Source: CAILZL01 sp963791615 (GTDB lineage: Bacteria; Pseudomonadota; Gammaproteobacteria; Steroidobacterales; Steroidobacteraceae). From it: a stretch of 64,000 nt of DNA. Below are positions 55,056-63,615 of this stretch, piece after piece; the stretch's first letter is position 1; every line of letters begins with the position of its first letter. The stretch spans positions 496,001-560,000 of the forward strand of contig CAWBTE010000005.1 of assembly GCA_963791615.1 (NCBI GenBank), read 5' to 3'. A program made the position numbers and the translations under genes. Under the pieces are notes generated by a model. That model was not told the origin of the DNA. It saw only the letters and a program-made list of their open reading frames with translations, and made no database searches.

Positions 55056-55756
55056 GCTGCCACCATCGTGTTGACCACCTCGCCCATGTCGAGACGGATC
55101 ACACGCTGGCAGCGCTGTGCGAGCCGCGCATCGTGAGTCACCAGCACCAGCGTAGTTCCATGCGCGGCATTCATTTCAAACAGCAGGTTCATGACACGCT
55201 CACCGGTCACGGTATCCAGATTGCCGGTAGGCTCGTCGGCAAACAGCAAGGCGGGTTGGGTCACAAAGGCGCGTGCAATGGCCACTCGCTGTTGTTCGCC
55301 GCCTGACAACTGATTGGGATAGTGGCCGCTGCGCGCCGCCAGACCCACATGCTCAAGCGCCGCCAGTGCAGAAGTGCGCGCCTGCGGTTTGCCCAGCAGC
55401 TCCAGCGGCAGCATCACGTTTTCCAGCGCCGTCAGTGACGGCACCAGATGAAAGCTCTGAAACACGAAGCCGACGTGCTGCGCGCGTACGGCGGCGCGAC
55501 CATCTTCATCCAGCGTAGTGAGTTCAATGCCATTCAATTGAACCTGACCGGAGCTGGGCAGGTCCAATCCCGCCAGCAGCGCCAGCAGGGTCGATTTGCC
55601 TGCGCCGGAAGTGCCGACGATAGCGACGGTTTCACCCGGCGTTATGCTCAGGGAGACTTCCTTGAGAATGGTCAAACTTCCCTCCGGGCTGCTAACCTGC
55701 TTGCCGAGTTTGTCGGCGGCTAACACGGCGGTGCCATTCATGCGTTGCGGGTTCAT
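55052..55756 (-). CDS. ybbA: ABC transporter ATPase YbbA
   Basis: This LolD/MacB-type ATPase pairs with YbbP. The 234-aa sequence has Walker A VGTSGAGKST, Q-loop FVFQSFHLVPSLTALENVMLPLEL, signature LSGGEQQRVAIARAF, Walker B ALLFADEPTGNLD and the H-loop VLVTHDARLA. The start at 55756 (MNPQR) or the Met at 55741 are both possible. Either overlaps or abuts the divergent tesA start at 55740, leaving no intergenic space. The ybbA-ybbP pair next to tesA is a conserved arrangement in proteobacteria. Confidence 0.95.
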   Translation of the reverse strand: MNPQRMNGTAVLAADKLGKQVSSPEGSLTILKEVSLSITPGETVAIVGTSGAGKSTLLALLAGLDLPSSGQVQLNGIELTTLDEDGRAAVRAQHVGFVFQSFHLVPSLTALENVMLPLELLGKPQARTSALAALEHVGLAARSGHYPNQLSGGEQQRVAIARAFVTQPALLFADEPTGNLDTVTGERVMNLLFEMNAAHGTTLVLVTHDARLAQRCQRVIRLDMGEVVNTMVAA

Positions 55757-56381
55757 TCGGGTCCTGTTTCTACAATTGGCGTTGTGGCTGTTGCCGGTTT
55801 ACCTGGGCAGCGCGCAAGCCGCCAACCTGCTGGTACTGGGCGACAGCATCAGCGCTGCGTATGGCCTCAAGGTCGAAAACGGCTGGGTTGCGTTATTGAG
55901 CAAACGGCTGAATGCTCAAGGTTACGGATACCAGGTAATCAATGCCAGTGTAAGCGGTGAGACCAGCGGCGGTGGCAAGGTTCGCCTGCCTGCTTTGTTA
56001 AAAACTCATAAGCCCGAGCTGGTGATCATCCAGATGGGCGCCAATGATGGGTTGCGCGGCCTGCCGGTGAAGCAGTTGCGCAGCAATCTCGACGCCATGA
56101 TTACAGCGGTACAGGCCAGCAAGGCCAAGGTGCTGTTGCTGGGTATGCAGATGCCGCCCAATTATGGTGAGGCGTACACCAGCAGCTTTGCGAACAGCTA
56201 TGTGGAGCTGGCAAAAATCCACAAGGTGGCGCTGGCGCCGGCCTTCATGCAGAAAGTTGCGCTGGATGCCAGGTTGATGCAGGCGGATAATCTTCACCCG
56301 AACGAAGCCGGACAGCCCTTGCTGCTGGATGCAGCGTGGCCGAAGTTGCAGACCTTGCTGAAACGCCCAGAAACCAGATAG
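55740..56381 (+). CDS. tesA: Multifunctional lipase/thioesterase/arylesterase TesA
   Basis: This GDSL/SGNH hydrolase has a signal peptide (MRCGFIRVLFLQLALWLLPVYLGSAQA). It then has block I LLVLGDSISAAYGL with the nucleophile Ser, block II SVSGETSGGG, block III MGANDGLRGLPV and block V DNLHPNEAGQ with the Asp and His. The 213-aa size fits TesA, a periplasmic enzyme that cleaves acyl-CoA and other esters. It is divergent from ybbA with overlapping 5' ends. fadD follows 60 bp later on the same strand, so the two may be co-transcribed. Confidence 0.93.
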   Translation: MRCGFIRVLFLQLALWLLPVYLGSAQAANLLVLGDSISAAYGLKVENGWVALLSKRLNAQGYGYQVINASVSGETSGGGKVRLPALLKTHKPELVIIQMGANDGLRGLPVKQLRSNLDAMITAVQASKAKVLLLGMQMPPNYGEAYTSSFANSYVELAKIHKVALAPAFMQKVALDARLMQADNLHPNEAGQPLLLDAAWPKLQTLLKRPETR

Positions 56382-56440
56382 ACAAGCCGAATAATTCGAC
56401 TGGAAATTAACAGGCACTCATCAATACGCCGGGGGCTATC

Positions 56441-58111
56441 GTGGAAAAGATCTGGTTGAAGCATTACCCGCCCGGTCGCCCGGCCGAAATCAATCCCGAC
56501 GAGTACAGCTCGCTGACGGATCTGCTGCATCGCTGTTGCGCCGAGTTTGCCGACGAGGCCGCGTTCACCAACATGGGCAAGACCCTCAGCTACAACGAGC
56601 TGGAGGCTCAGACCCGTGCCTTTGCCGCCTGGTTGCAGGATGTGGCCAGACTCAAGCGTGGCGATCGCATCGCGCTGATGATGCCCAACCTGTTGCAGTA
56701 TCCGGTGGCCATGCTGGGCGCGATGCGCGCCGGGCTGACCATCGTCAACACCAACCCACTGTATACCGCGCATGAACTGCAACATCAGATACAGGACTCC
56801 GGCGCGGTCGCCATTGTGGTGCTGGAAAATTTTGCACATGTTTTGCAGCAGATCATCAGCACCACGGCCATCAAGACCGTGATCGTCACCGGCGTCGGCG
56901 ATCTGCTGGGCTTTCCCAAACAGGGCATTGTCAATTTCGTGGTGCGTCATGTGCGCAAGCAGGTGCCGGCATTTGATCTGCCCGGTGCGGTCAGTTTTAA
57001 TAGCGCATTGCGCGCCGGCAAGTATCTGCAGCTGCATGAAGTGGCGCTCAATCATGAGGACATTGCCTTTCTGCAATACACGGGCGGCACCACCGGCGTG
57101 GCCAAGGCAGCCGTGCTCACCCATCGCAACATGGTGGCCAACTGCCTGCAGGCTTCTTCCTGTATTGGCATGTGGAGCCTGCGCGGTGAAATCGTCATCA
57201 CTGCACTGCCGCTGTATCACATCTTTTCTCTGACGGTGAACTGCTTCGTGTTCATGAAGCTGGGTACGCACAATGTTCTGATTACCAACCCGCGCGACTT
57301 TCCTGGCTTCGTCAAAGAGCTGGCCAAGTATCCGTTCGCCGCCATTACCGCCGTAAACACGCTGTTCAATGCGTTGCTGCATACGCCCGGTTTCGACAAA
57401 CTGAATTTCTCGCGATTGAAGATATCGCTGGGCGGCGGCATGGCCGTGCAACCCAGCGTCGCGAAGCAATGGAAAGAAGTCACTGGCTGTATTGTTGCCC
57501 AGGGCTGGGGCCTGACGGAGTCTTCGCCGGTCGGCTGTGTGACGCCGCTGGATACGGACTTTGATGGTTCCATCGGCATGCCGGTGCCTTCAACGGAAAT
57601 CACCATTCGTGATGACGACGGCAAGGAACTGCCCCTCGGCCAGAGCGGCGAGATCTGTCTGCGTGGTCCACAGGTGATGCGCGAATACTGGCAACGGCCC
57701 GATGAAACTGCGAAGGTGATGCTGCCGGATGGCTGGCTGCGCACGGGTGATATCGGGCGCATGGATGAACGTGGCTTCGTGTTCATCGAGGACCGCAAGA
57801 AAGACATGATTACTGTTTCCGGCTTCAAGGTATTTCCCAATGAAGTCGAAGCCGTAATTGCGGCCCATCCCGGCGTGCTGGAAGTGGCGGCCGTCGCGCA
57901 GGCGGATGAACGTGCCGGTGAGGTGGTGGCGGTATTTGTCGTGAAGAAAGATCCGGCGCTGACCGCAGAGCAGATCATCGAGCATTGCCGCAAGGAAATG
58001 ACCGGCTACAAGCTGCCAAAAAATGTTTACTTCCGCACCGAGCTACCCAAGACCAATGTCGGCAAAATTCTGCGTCGAGCGCTGCGCGATGAGTTAGTGA
58101 AGGGCCATTAG
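56441..58111 (+). CDS. fadD: Long-chain fatty acid-CoA ligase FadD
   Basis: This AMP-forming enzyme activates fatty acids for beta-oxidation and lipid synthesis. The 556-aa protein starts MEKIWLKHYPPGRPAEINPDEYSS, has the P-loop YTGGTTGVAKAAVLTHRNM and the adenylate motif GWGLTESSPV. It also has the hinge GDIGRMDERGFVFIEDRKKDMITVSGFKVFPNEVE and the catalytic Lys region LPKTNVGKILRRALRDE. The P-loop has Ala223 where the family normally has Gly after the Lys (TGGTTGVAKG), an odd change. It lies between tesA and a CAP-domain gene, and tesA-fadD is a sensible lipid pair. Confidence 0.95.
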   Translation: MEKIWLKHYPPGRPAEINPDEYSSLTDLLHRCCAEFADEAAFTNMGKTLSYNELEAQTRAFAAWLQDVARLKRGDRIALMMPNLLQYPVAMLGAMRAGLTIVNTNPLYTAHELQHQIQDSGAVAIVVLENFAHVLQQIISTTAIKTVIVTGVGDLLGFPKQGIVNFVVRHVRKQVPAFDLPGAVSFNSALRAGKYLQLHEVALNHEDIAFLQYTGGTTGVAKAAVLTHRNMVANCLQASSCIGMWSLRGEIVITALPLYHIFSLTVNCFVFMKLGTHNVLITNPRDFPGFVKELAKYPFAAITAVNTLFNALLHTPGFDKLNFSRLKISLGGGMAVQPSVAKQWKEVTGCIVAQGWGLTESSPVGCVTPLDTDFDGSIGMPVPSTEITIRDDDGKELPLGQSGEICLRGPQVMREYWQRPDETAKVMLPDGWLRTGDIGRMDERGFVFIEDRKKDMITVSGFKVFPNEVEAVIAAHPGVLEVAAVAQADERAGEVVAVFVVKKDPALTAEQIIEHCRKEMTGYKLPKNVYFRTELPKTNVGKILRRALRDELVKGH

Positions 58112-58114
58112 CGG

Positions 58115-58963
58115 ATGTTGAGGCAGCTGAATGTTGGCGTGAGCGCTTGCCTATTTGTCAGCTCAGGCCTGCTGGTGGGAATGTCGCCCGCCTACGGCGA
58201 CGTGCGCAGTATCGTGAATGAGCTGCGCGCGGGAGGTTGCACTGCAACCCAACGCCTGCCTGCACTCGATAGACACGCCCGCTTGCAACGCGTTGCCGAC
58301 ACGCTGAGCGTATCCGCCAGCGACGCCAGCACCAAACAAGTTGCTCGTAATGCCGGTTACGCTGCGACACAGATCAGCCGCTTTCACTTCAGTGGCGTGC
58401 GCAACGACAGCGACATATACACGCTGCTGAAACAGAACTACTGCGCCACGTTGCTTGACAAGACCTGGCAGCATGTCGCCGCTGCAAGTCGGGGTGATCA
58501 GTTATGGGTAGTGCTGGGCGCAGTTCAGTCGGCGCCAGTGGCAGCGGCTGCGCCAAACGAGGTATTGGCGCTGGTCAATCAGGCGCGCGCCCAGCCACGT
58601 ACCTGCGGCAAACAGAAGTTTACTGCGACAACGCCGCTGCGCTTGCAGGCTGCGCTCACTGCTGCCGCACAAACTCACGCCAACGACATGGCTCGCCAGC
58701 AGTTTCTGGAACACACCGGCAGCAATGGCAGCACGCCGGCAAAGCGTATCGCCCGGCAAGGCTATCGTTACAAACTGGTGGGCGAGAACATCGCCGCTGG
58801 TCCCGGCAGCGCCGATGAAGTTGTATCAGGCTGGCTGAAAAGCCCCGGTCACTGCGCGAATATCATGAGTCCCGGATTCATGGAAATGGGCGTGGCGTTT
58901 GCCTTGAATCAAAATGATGAATACGGTGTTTACTGGGCGCAGGTGTTTGCAGCGGCGCGTTAA
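58115..58963 (+). CDS. Secreted CAP (SCP-like) domain protein
   Basis: The 282-aa protein has a signal peptide (MLRQLNVGVSACLFVSSGLLVGMSPAYG) and an N-terminal domain with LRAGGCTATQRLPAL and similar segments. The C-terminal half, from about residue 150, is a CAP domain: EVLALVNQARAQPRTCG, AAQTHANDMARQQFLEHTGSNGSTPAKRIARQGYRYKLVGENIAAGPGSADEVVSGWLKSPGHCANIMSPGFMEMGVAF. This includes the paired His and Glu of the cavity. Bacterial CAP proteins are secreted with little-known roles. It starts 3 bases after the fadD stop. Confidence 0.9.
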   Translation: MLRQLNVGVSACLFVSSGLLVGMSPAYGDVRSIVNELRAGGCTATQRLPALDRHARLQRVADTLSVSASDASTKQVARNAGYAATQISRFHFSGVRNDSDIYTLLKQNYCATLLDKTWQHVAAASRGDQLWVVLGAVQSAPVAAAAPNEVLALVNQARAQPRTCGKQKFTATTPLRLQAALTAAAQTHANDMARQQFLEHTGSNGSTPAKRIARQGYRYKLVGENIAAGPGSADEVVSGWLKSPGHCANIMSPGFMEMGVAFALNQNDEYGVYWAQVFAAAR

Positions 58964-59001
58964 ATGCTATCGTAGGGAAACTTTTTGCCTGTCTGGACTC
59001 C

Positions 59002-59871
59002 ATGAAAACACCCGCTGGCCTGCAACCCCTGATCGACGACGGCATTATTGATGAAGTGATTCGTGCGCTTAAAAGTGGCAAGGAAGCCTCGGTGTATGTG
59101 GTGCGTTCTGGTACCGAGATTCGCTGCGCCAAGGTGTACAAGGATCTGGGGCAGCGCAGCTTTCAAGCACGGGCCCAGTATCAGGAAGGCCGCAAGGTAC
59201 GCGGCAGTCGTCAGGCACGCGCCATGGCCAAAAGCACTCATTACGGCCGCAAGGAACAGGAAAGCGCGTGGAAGAACACCGAAGTGAATGCACTGTATCA
59301 ACTGGCCGCTGCTGGGGTGCGTGTGCCCAAACCCCATGGCTATTTCAATGATGTGCTGGTGATGGAGCTGGTCACCGATGCAGAGGGGCACTCTGCACCG
59401 CGTCTGGGTGAAGTGGAGTTGCCACCGGAACTGGCGCGCGAGTATCACCAGTTCCTGATCCGGCAAGTGGTGCGCATGTTGTGCAGCGGATTGATTCACG
59501 GCGATCTGTCCGAGTACAACATCCTCATCGACGCCACCGGCCCGGTCATCATTGATCTGCCGCAGGCAGTCAGTGCTGCCGGCAACAACAATGCGCTGGC
59601 CATGCTGGAACGCGACGTCAACAACATCACTACCAGTCTGGCGCGCTTTGCGCCTGAATTGCTCAACACCGACTACGCCAACGAAATGTGGGCGTTGTTT
59701 GCCCAAGGTGAACTGAAACCCGATAGCGTATTGACCGGCGTGTTCATGAAAGATGAAAGCCAGGCTGATCTGGATGTGGTGATGCTGGCGATTGATGATG
59801 CCCGTGAGGAAGCCATCCGTCGGCAACTGGGGCGCGAGCAAGTGAACCGGGAATCCGGAAACCCGCTTTGA
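59002..59871 (+). CDS. RIO-family serine protein kinase
   Basis: The 289-aa protein carries the RIO kinase plan: GKEASVYVVRSGTEIRCAKVYKD (ATP-binding Lys), LVMELVTD, the catalytic loop GLIHGDLSEYNILI and the metal-binding VIIDLPQAVSAAGNNNALAMLERDVNNI. RIO kinases act in ribosome maturation in eukaryotes and archaea; bacterial members are less understood. The early segment SHYGRKEQESAW is common to bacterial RIO1-like proteins. It follows the CAP gene by 38 bp and ends at the hairpin shared with ompA. Confidence 0.92.
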   Translation: MKTPAGLQPLIDDGIIDEVIRALKSGKEASVYVVRSGTEIRCAKVYKDLGQRSFQARAQYQEGRKVRGSRQARAMAKSTHYGRKEQESAWKNTEVNALYQLAAAGVRVPKPHGYFNDVLVMELVTDAEGHSAPRLGEVELPPELAREYHQFLIRQVVRMLCSGLIHGDLSEYNILIDATGPVIIDLPQAVSAAGNNNALAMLERDVNNITTSLARFAPELLNTDYANEMWALFAQGELKPDSVLTGVFMKDESQADLDVVMLAIDDAREEAIRRQLGREQVNRESGNPL

Positions 59872-59893
59872 AAATGACTGTTGAAAATAGCGA

Positions 59894-59921
59894 AGGGCGA
59901 TCCGGATAACCGGATCGCCCT
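59894..59921. terminator. Bidirectional terminator-like hairpin between RIO kinase and ompA
   Basis: A perfect 12-bp stem AGGGCGATCCGG / CCGGATCGCCCT with an ATAA loop lies between two convergent genes. A short GGTTGGTTT follows on the plus strand. It is a good candidate to end both transcripts. Confidence 0.75.
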
Positions 59922-59969
59922 GGTTGGTTTCAGCAAGGCATCGGTGATCTTACCGATGCAACTGGCTGA

Positions 59970-61115
59970 TCAGTTGGTCACATCCGACCGCACGAACAGC
60001 ACGCGACGGTTGGCAGCCTTGCCTGCTGCGGTGTTGTTGTCGGATACCGGCTGGCTTTCACCATAGCCCTTGGCGCTGATACGGGCAGCATCAATGCCTT
60101 TGTCAACGATGTAGGCCTTGACTGCATCGGCACGACGCTGTGACAGGCTCAGGTTGTAGGCTTCGCTGCCATCTGCATCGGTGTGGCCTTGCAACTCACC
60201 CTTGGCAGAAGGCACGTCCTTCATGAACTGAACGAAGGTGTCGAGCTCGCCATTCGAATCGGCCTTGATGGTGGCCTTGTTGGTGTCGAACTGGACCTGT
60301 AGTGGCATGTTGTAGCTGCAACCGGACGCATCGACCTTGTCGCCAGCCGGAGTGGTTGGGCACTTGTCGAGACGATTCACCACGCCATCCCTGTCACCAT
60401 CGAGTTCGCAACCGTTGGCATCGACCGTAGCGCCGGCCACGGTGTTCGGGCAGCGGTCGGCGGAATCGATAACGCCATCACGATCGCTGTCAGCCGGAGG
60501 TGGCGGAGCAACCGGGGCAGGCGCGGGAGCCGGGGCAACCGGAGCGGCCGCTACAACTGGGGCGGCTTTCGCCGGCGCGCCGAAGTTGAAGCGCAGACCC
60601 AGGCCACCGAATACATCTTCCAGATGCTCGGTGAGATCAACAGAACGCTTGCCGACTTCAGCTGACAACTGCACGGCGCCGTTGCTGGTGATATCAGCCA
60701 GCACACCGGCCTTGATAGCAACGCCCAAATCGCGGCTGTAGCTCGTCTTGCCCGGCACGCGGGTGGTAATGCTGTTCAGACCGAAGCCAAGGAAGGGGCT
60801 GACTGTCTGGTTGCGCATGAAGACGCGGTTGAAATTCAGCTCGGCGCCCTTGAGCTTAAGCTTGCTGCCACCACCGGTCACGTCGTGACGTGAGTCGCCG
60901 TACGCCAGTTCGGCGTCCCAGGCTTCGCTCAGCACTTTACCAATAGCCAGACTGCCGCCGATGCTTTCATCAACCTTGTACAACCTGTCCGGATCTACAT
61001 AGACAGCTTTGGGGGCTACATACCAGCTACCCACTTCGGCGCCGGCCTGTGCGGAATTTACGCCTGCGAAGGTTGATGCTGTTGCCAAGGCCAGCAACAA
61101 AGAACGGTGCTTCAT
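59970..61115 (-). CDS. ompA: OmpA-family outer-membrane protein
   Basis: The 381-aa protein has a signal peptide (MKHRSLLLALATASTFAGVNSAQA) and an eight-strand barrel region to about residue 180. A Pro/Ala linker (PVAPAPAPAPVAPPPP), two TSP3-type calcium repeats (DSDRDGVIDSADRCPNTVAG, DGDRDGVVNRLDKCPTTPAG) and an OmpA C-terminal peptidoglycan-binding domain (ELQGHTDADGSEAYNLSLSQRRADAVKAYIV, AKGYGESQP, NRRV) follow. This is the OprF/OmpA plan of many beta- and gammaproteobacteria. It is a major structural porin-like protein. A SD-like GGAGATATC precedes the start. Confidence 0.94.
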   Translation of the reverse strand: MKHRSLLLALATASTFAGVNSAQAGAEVGSWYVAPKAVYVDPDRLYKVDESIGGSLAIGKVLSEAWDAELAYGDSRHDVTGGGSKLKLKGAELNFNRVFMRNQTVSPFLGFGLNSITTRVPGKTSYSRDLGVAIKAGVLADITSNGAVQLSAEVGKRSVDLTEHLEDVFGGLGLRFNFGAPAKAAPVVAAAPVAPAPAPAPVAPPPPADSDRDGVIDSADRCPNTVAGATVDANGCELDGDRDGVVNRLDKCPTTPAGDKVDASGCSYNMPLQVQFDTNKATIKADSNGELDTFVQFMKDVPSAKGELQGHTDADGSEAYNLSLSQRRADAVKAYIVDKGIDAARISAKGYGESQPVSDNNTAAGKAANRRVLFVRSDVTN

Positions 61116-61305
61116 GATATCTCCTTAATAGAACGAAATTATTCTGTCCACACTGGCAGCGGGTGCCAGCGCGATGCGGGATTCTATAGAACCAGTCGGT
61201 GCAACGCACCCTGTGCCCCGAGGTATTGCCTGAACCGACACAGGGCGTTGAAATTCGCGACTGACGTCCATCAAGCGGTCTTCAGTTGTTTTCAGGTCAG
61301 GCCAA

Positions 61306-62376
61306 CTACGCCGTATGGAAAGGCGGACTCAGCTCATGAACTGCCTGAATCATGGCCCCGGCATGCTCGGGTGGAATCGCCGGATGAATGCCATGTCCAA
61401 GATTGAACACATGGCCATGTCCACGACCATAGCTGGTGAGCACGCGCGCTACTTCCTCGCGAATTCTCTCGGGCTGCGCATACAGCACGCAGGGATCCAG
61501 ATTGCCCTGCAATGCCTTGCCATCACCCACCAGTTGCCGGGCCTGTTTTAGATCGGTCATCCAGTCCACACCCAGCGCGTCGCAATCCAGTCTGGCCATA
61601 TCGGTGAGCAGCGAGCCCGCGCCTTTGGTAAACAGGATGCGCGGCACGATTCGTCCTTCCGAATTGCGCGTCAGAGCCGCAACAATCTGTTCCATGTATT
61701 GCAGTGAAAACTCGCGATAAAGATCCGGCGTCAACACGCTGCCCCAGGTGTCGAAGATCATCACTGCCTGTGCGCCGGCAGCAATCTGTGCATTGAGATA
61801 CTGGATGGTGGCCTGTGTCAGAACTTGCAGCAAGCCATGCAAGGTCTGCGGGTCGTCGTACATCATGGCCTTGATGCGCGCGAAATCACGGCTGCTGCCA
61901 CCTTCGACACAATAGGTCCCTACCGTCCATGGACTACCCGCAAATCCGATCAGTGGCACACGACCGTTCAATTCACGACGAATCAAGCTCACTGCATCGA
62001 TAACGTAGCGCAGCTCCTGATGCGGATCGGGCACGCCAAGACGGGCCACATCTGCTGCGCTACGCACGGGTCGCTGAATCACCGGGCCTTCACCCGTTTC
62101 AAATTGCAGGCCCAGTCCCATGGCATGAGGGATGGTGAGAATGTCTGAAAACAGGATGGCGGCATCAAGCGAAAACCGCTCCAGCGGTTGTAGCGTGACT
62201 TCGCAGGCCAGTTCAGGCGTCTGGCACAGCTGCAGGAAACTGCCTGCCTTGGCGCGCGTGGCACGGTATTCCGGCAGATAACGACCCGCCTGACGCATCA
62301 TCCAGACAGGCGTGTAAGGCGTCGGCTGACATTGCAGGGCGCGCAGGAAGGTATCGTTGCGAAGTGGCGTATTCAT
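61306..62376 (-). CDS. hemE: Uroporphyrinogen decarboxylase HemE
   Basis: HemE makes coproporphyrinogen III in haem biosynthesis. The 356-aa sequence has the family signatures PVWMMRQAGRYLPEYRATRAKA, DAAILFSDILTIPHAMGLGLQFETGEGP, GFAGSPWTVGTYCVEGGSSRDF, AQAVMIFDTWGSVLTPDLYREFS and GHGHVFNLGHGIHPAIPPEHAGAMI. It is on the minus strand after dgt, in the order aroB-dgt-hemE seen in several proteobacteria. A short gap of 64 bp separates it from dgt; co-transcription is possible. Confidence 0.97.
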   Translation of the reverse strand: MNTPLRNDTFLRALQCQPTPYTPVWMMRQAGRYLPEYRATRAKAGSFLQLCQTPELACEVTLQPLERFSLDAAILFSDILTIPHAMGLGLQFETGEGPVIQRPVRSAADVARLGVPDPHQELRYVIDAVSLIRRELNGRVPLIGFAGSPWTVGTYCVEGGSSRDFARIKAMMYDDPQTLHGLLQVLTQATIQYLNAQIAAGAQAVMIFDTWGSVLTPDLYREFSLQYMEQIVAALTRNSEGRIVPRILFTKGAGSLLTDMARLDCDALGVDWMTDLKQARQLVGDGKALQGNLDPCVLYAQPERIREEVARVLTSYGRGHGHVFNLGHGIHPAIPPEHAGAMIQAVHELSPPFHTA

Positions 62377-62440
62377 TTAGCTGCAAATGATATCTGAGAA
62401 GCACAGGTCGCTGTAGCGCACTTGTATTTATTTACAATGC

Positions 62441-63610
62441 CTAACTGCGCTTGGCGGGATCGAACATCCGCTCATGTTCGAGCACGGCATAACGATCCGT
62501 CATGCCGGCAATATAGTCAGCAACGGTGCGTGCCCGCCCGGACTCGCCCAGTTGCGCATAACCGTTTGCTGCAGCCTGCTGATATTCCGGCGGCATCAGT
62601 TCCGGTGACTGCATGAAAGCCTCGAACAGCGATTTGACCACCTGCTGTGCCTTGTTGGTCATGCGTAATACACGATAGTGGCGATAGACACGCTCGCGCA
62701 AGAACTGCTTCAGCTGCAGATGCTGCTGCGCAATCGATTCACTCATCTGTATCAGTGGCCTGGCTTGTCTGCGTACTGCATCCACGTCTGTGGGTGCTGC
62801 ATCTGCAATGGTGCTTCGACTGTGCTCGATCAGGTCAGTGACTACCTGATTGATCAAGCGTCGCACGATTTCATGCACCAGCCGTCGCTCCGGCAGTGCG
62901 GGATGCGCCTGTAACACGGCATCATGCTGAATGCTGAATGCCTGCGTTTCACTGGCGTCAGCGATACTGATCAATCCGGCGCGTAATCCGTCATCCAGAT
63001 CATGATTGTTATAGGCAATTTCATCGGCGAGATTGGCTACCTGCGCTTCAAGGGAGGGTTGTTCGCGGCGCATGAAACGTTCGCCCAGCTCACCCAGTTC
63101 ACGTGCATGTTTGAGCGAACAGTGTTTGAGAATACCTTCGCGGGTTTCAAAGCACAGATTCAGACCATCAAACTCGGCATAGCGTTCTTCAAGCACATCC
63201 ACAATGCGTAGCGATTGCAGATTGTGTTCAAAGCCACCGTGTTCGCGCATACATTCATTGAGCGCATCCTGACCGGCATGTCCAAATGGCGTGTGTCCGA
63301 GATCGTGCGCCAGACAGATAGCTTCAGTAAGGGTCTCGTTCAGTTGCAACGCCCGCGCAATGGTGCGGGCGATTTGCGCCACTTCCAGTGAATGTGTCAA
63401 TCGGGTGCGATACAGATCGCCTTCCTGATTGACGAACACCTGCGTCTTGTAGACAAGACGACGGAATGCCGTGGAATGAATGATGCGATCGCGATCACGC
63501 TGAAACTCGCTACGATGGACTGGCGCTGCTTCGGAGTAGCTGCGGCCGCGTGAACGTGCATCGTGTGCAGCGTATGGAGCCAGGTCAGAAGGCTGAAAAG
63601 CGGTCGCCAT
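62441..63610 (-). CDS. dgt: dGTP triphosphohydrolase-like HD protein
   Basis: The 389-aa protein is of the dGTPase-like HD superfamily: YSEAAPVHRSEFQRDRDRIIHSTAFRRLVYKTQVFV, the metal-site TRLTHSLEVAQIARTIAR and the HD motif AICLAHDLGHTPFGHAGQDALNECM. NLADEIAYNNHDLDDGLRAGLI follows and the end is ADYIAGMTDRYAVLEHERMF. It cleaves dGTP or other dNTPs, controlling nucleotide pools. It lies 5 bp after aroB, typical of an operon with aroB upstream. Confidence 0.94.
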   Translation of the reverse strand: MATAFQPSDLAPYAAHDARSRGRSYSEAAPVHRSEFQRDRDRIIHSTAFRRLVYKTQVFVNQEGDLYRTRLTHSLEVAQIARTIARALQLNETLTEAICLAHDLGHTPFGHAGQDALNECMREHGGFEHNLQSLRIVDVLEERYAEFDGLNLCFETREGILKHCSLKHARELGELGERFMRREQPSLEAQVANLADEIAYNNHDLDDGLRAGLISIADASETQAFSIQHDAVLQAHPALPERRLVHEIVRRLINQVVTDLIEHSRSTIADAAPTDVDAVRRQARPLIQMSESIAQQHLQLKQFLRERVYRHYRVLRMTNKAQQVVKSLFEAFMQSPELMPPEYQQAAANGYAQLGESGRARTVADYIAGMTDRYAVLEHERMFDPAKRS

Positions 63611-63615
63611 AATTT

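Noticed and set aside
56294..57469. 391-aa open frame on the minus strand opposite tesA and fadD
   Set aside because: It lies wholly against two well-supported genes and its sequence (many His, Gln, Arg) has the look of an antisense frame, with no recognisable domain.
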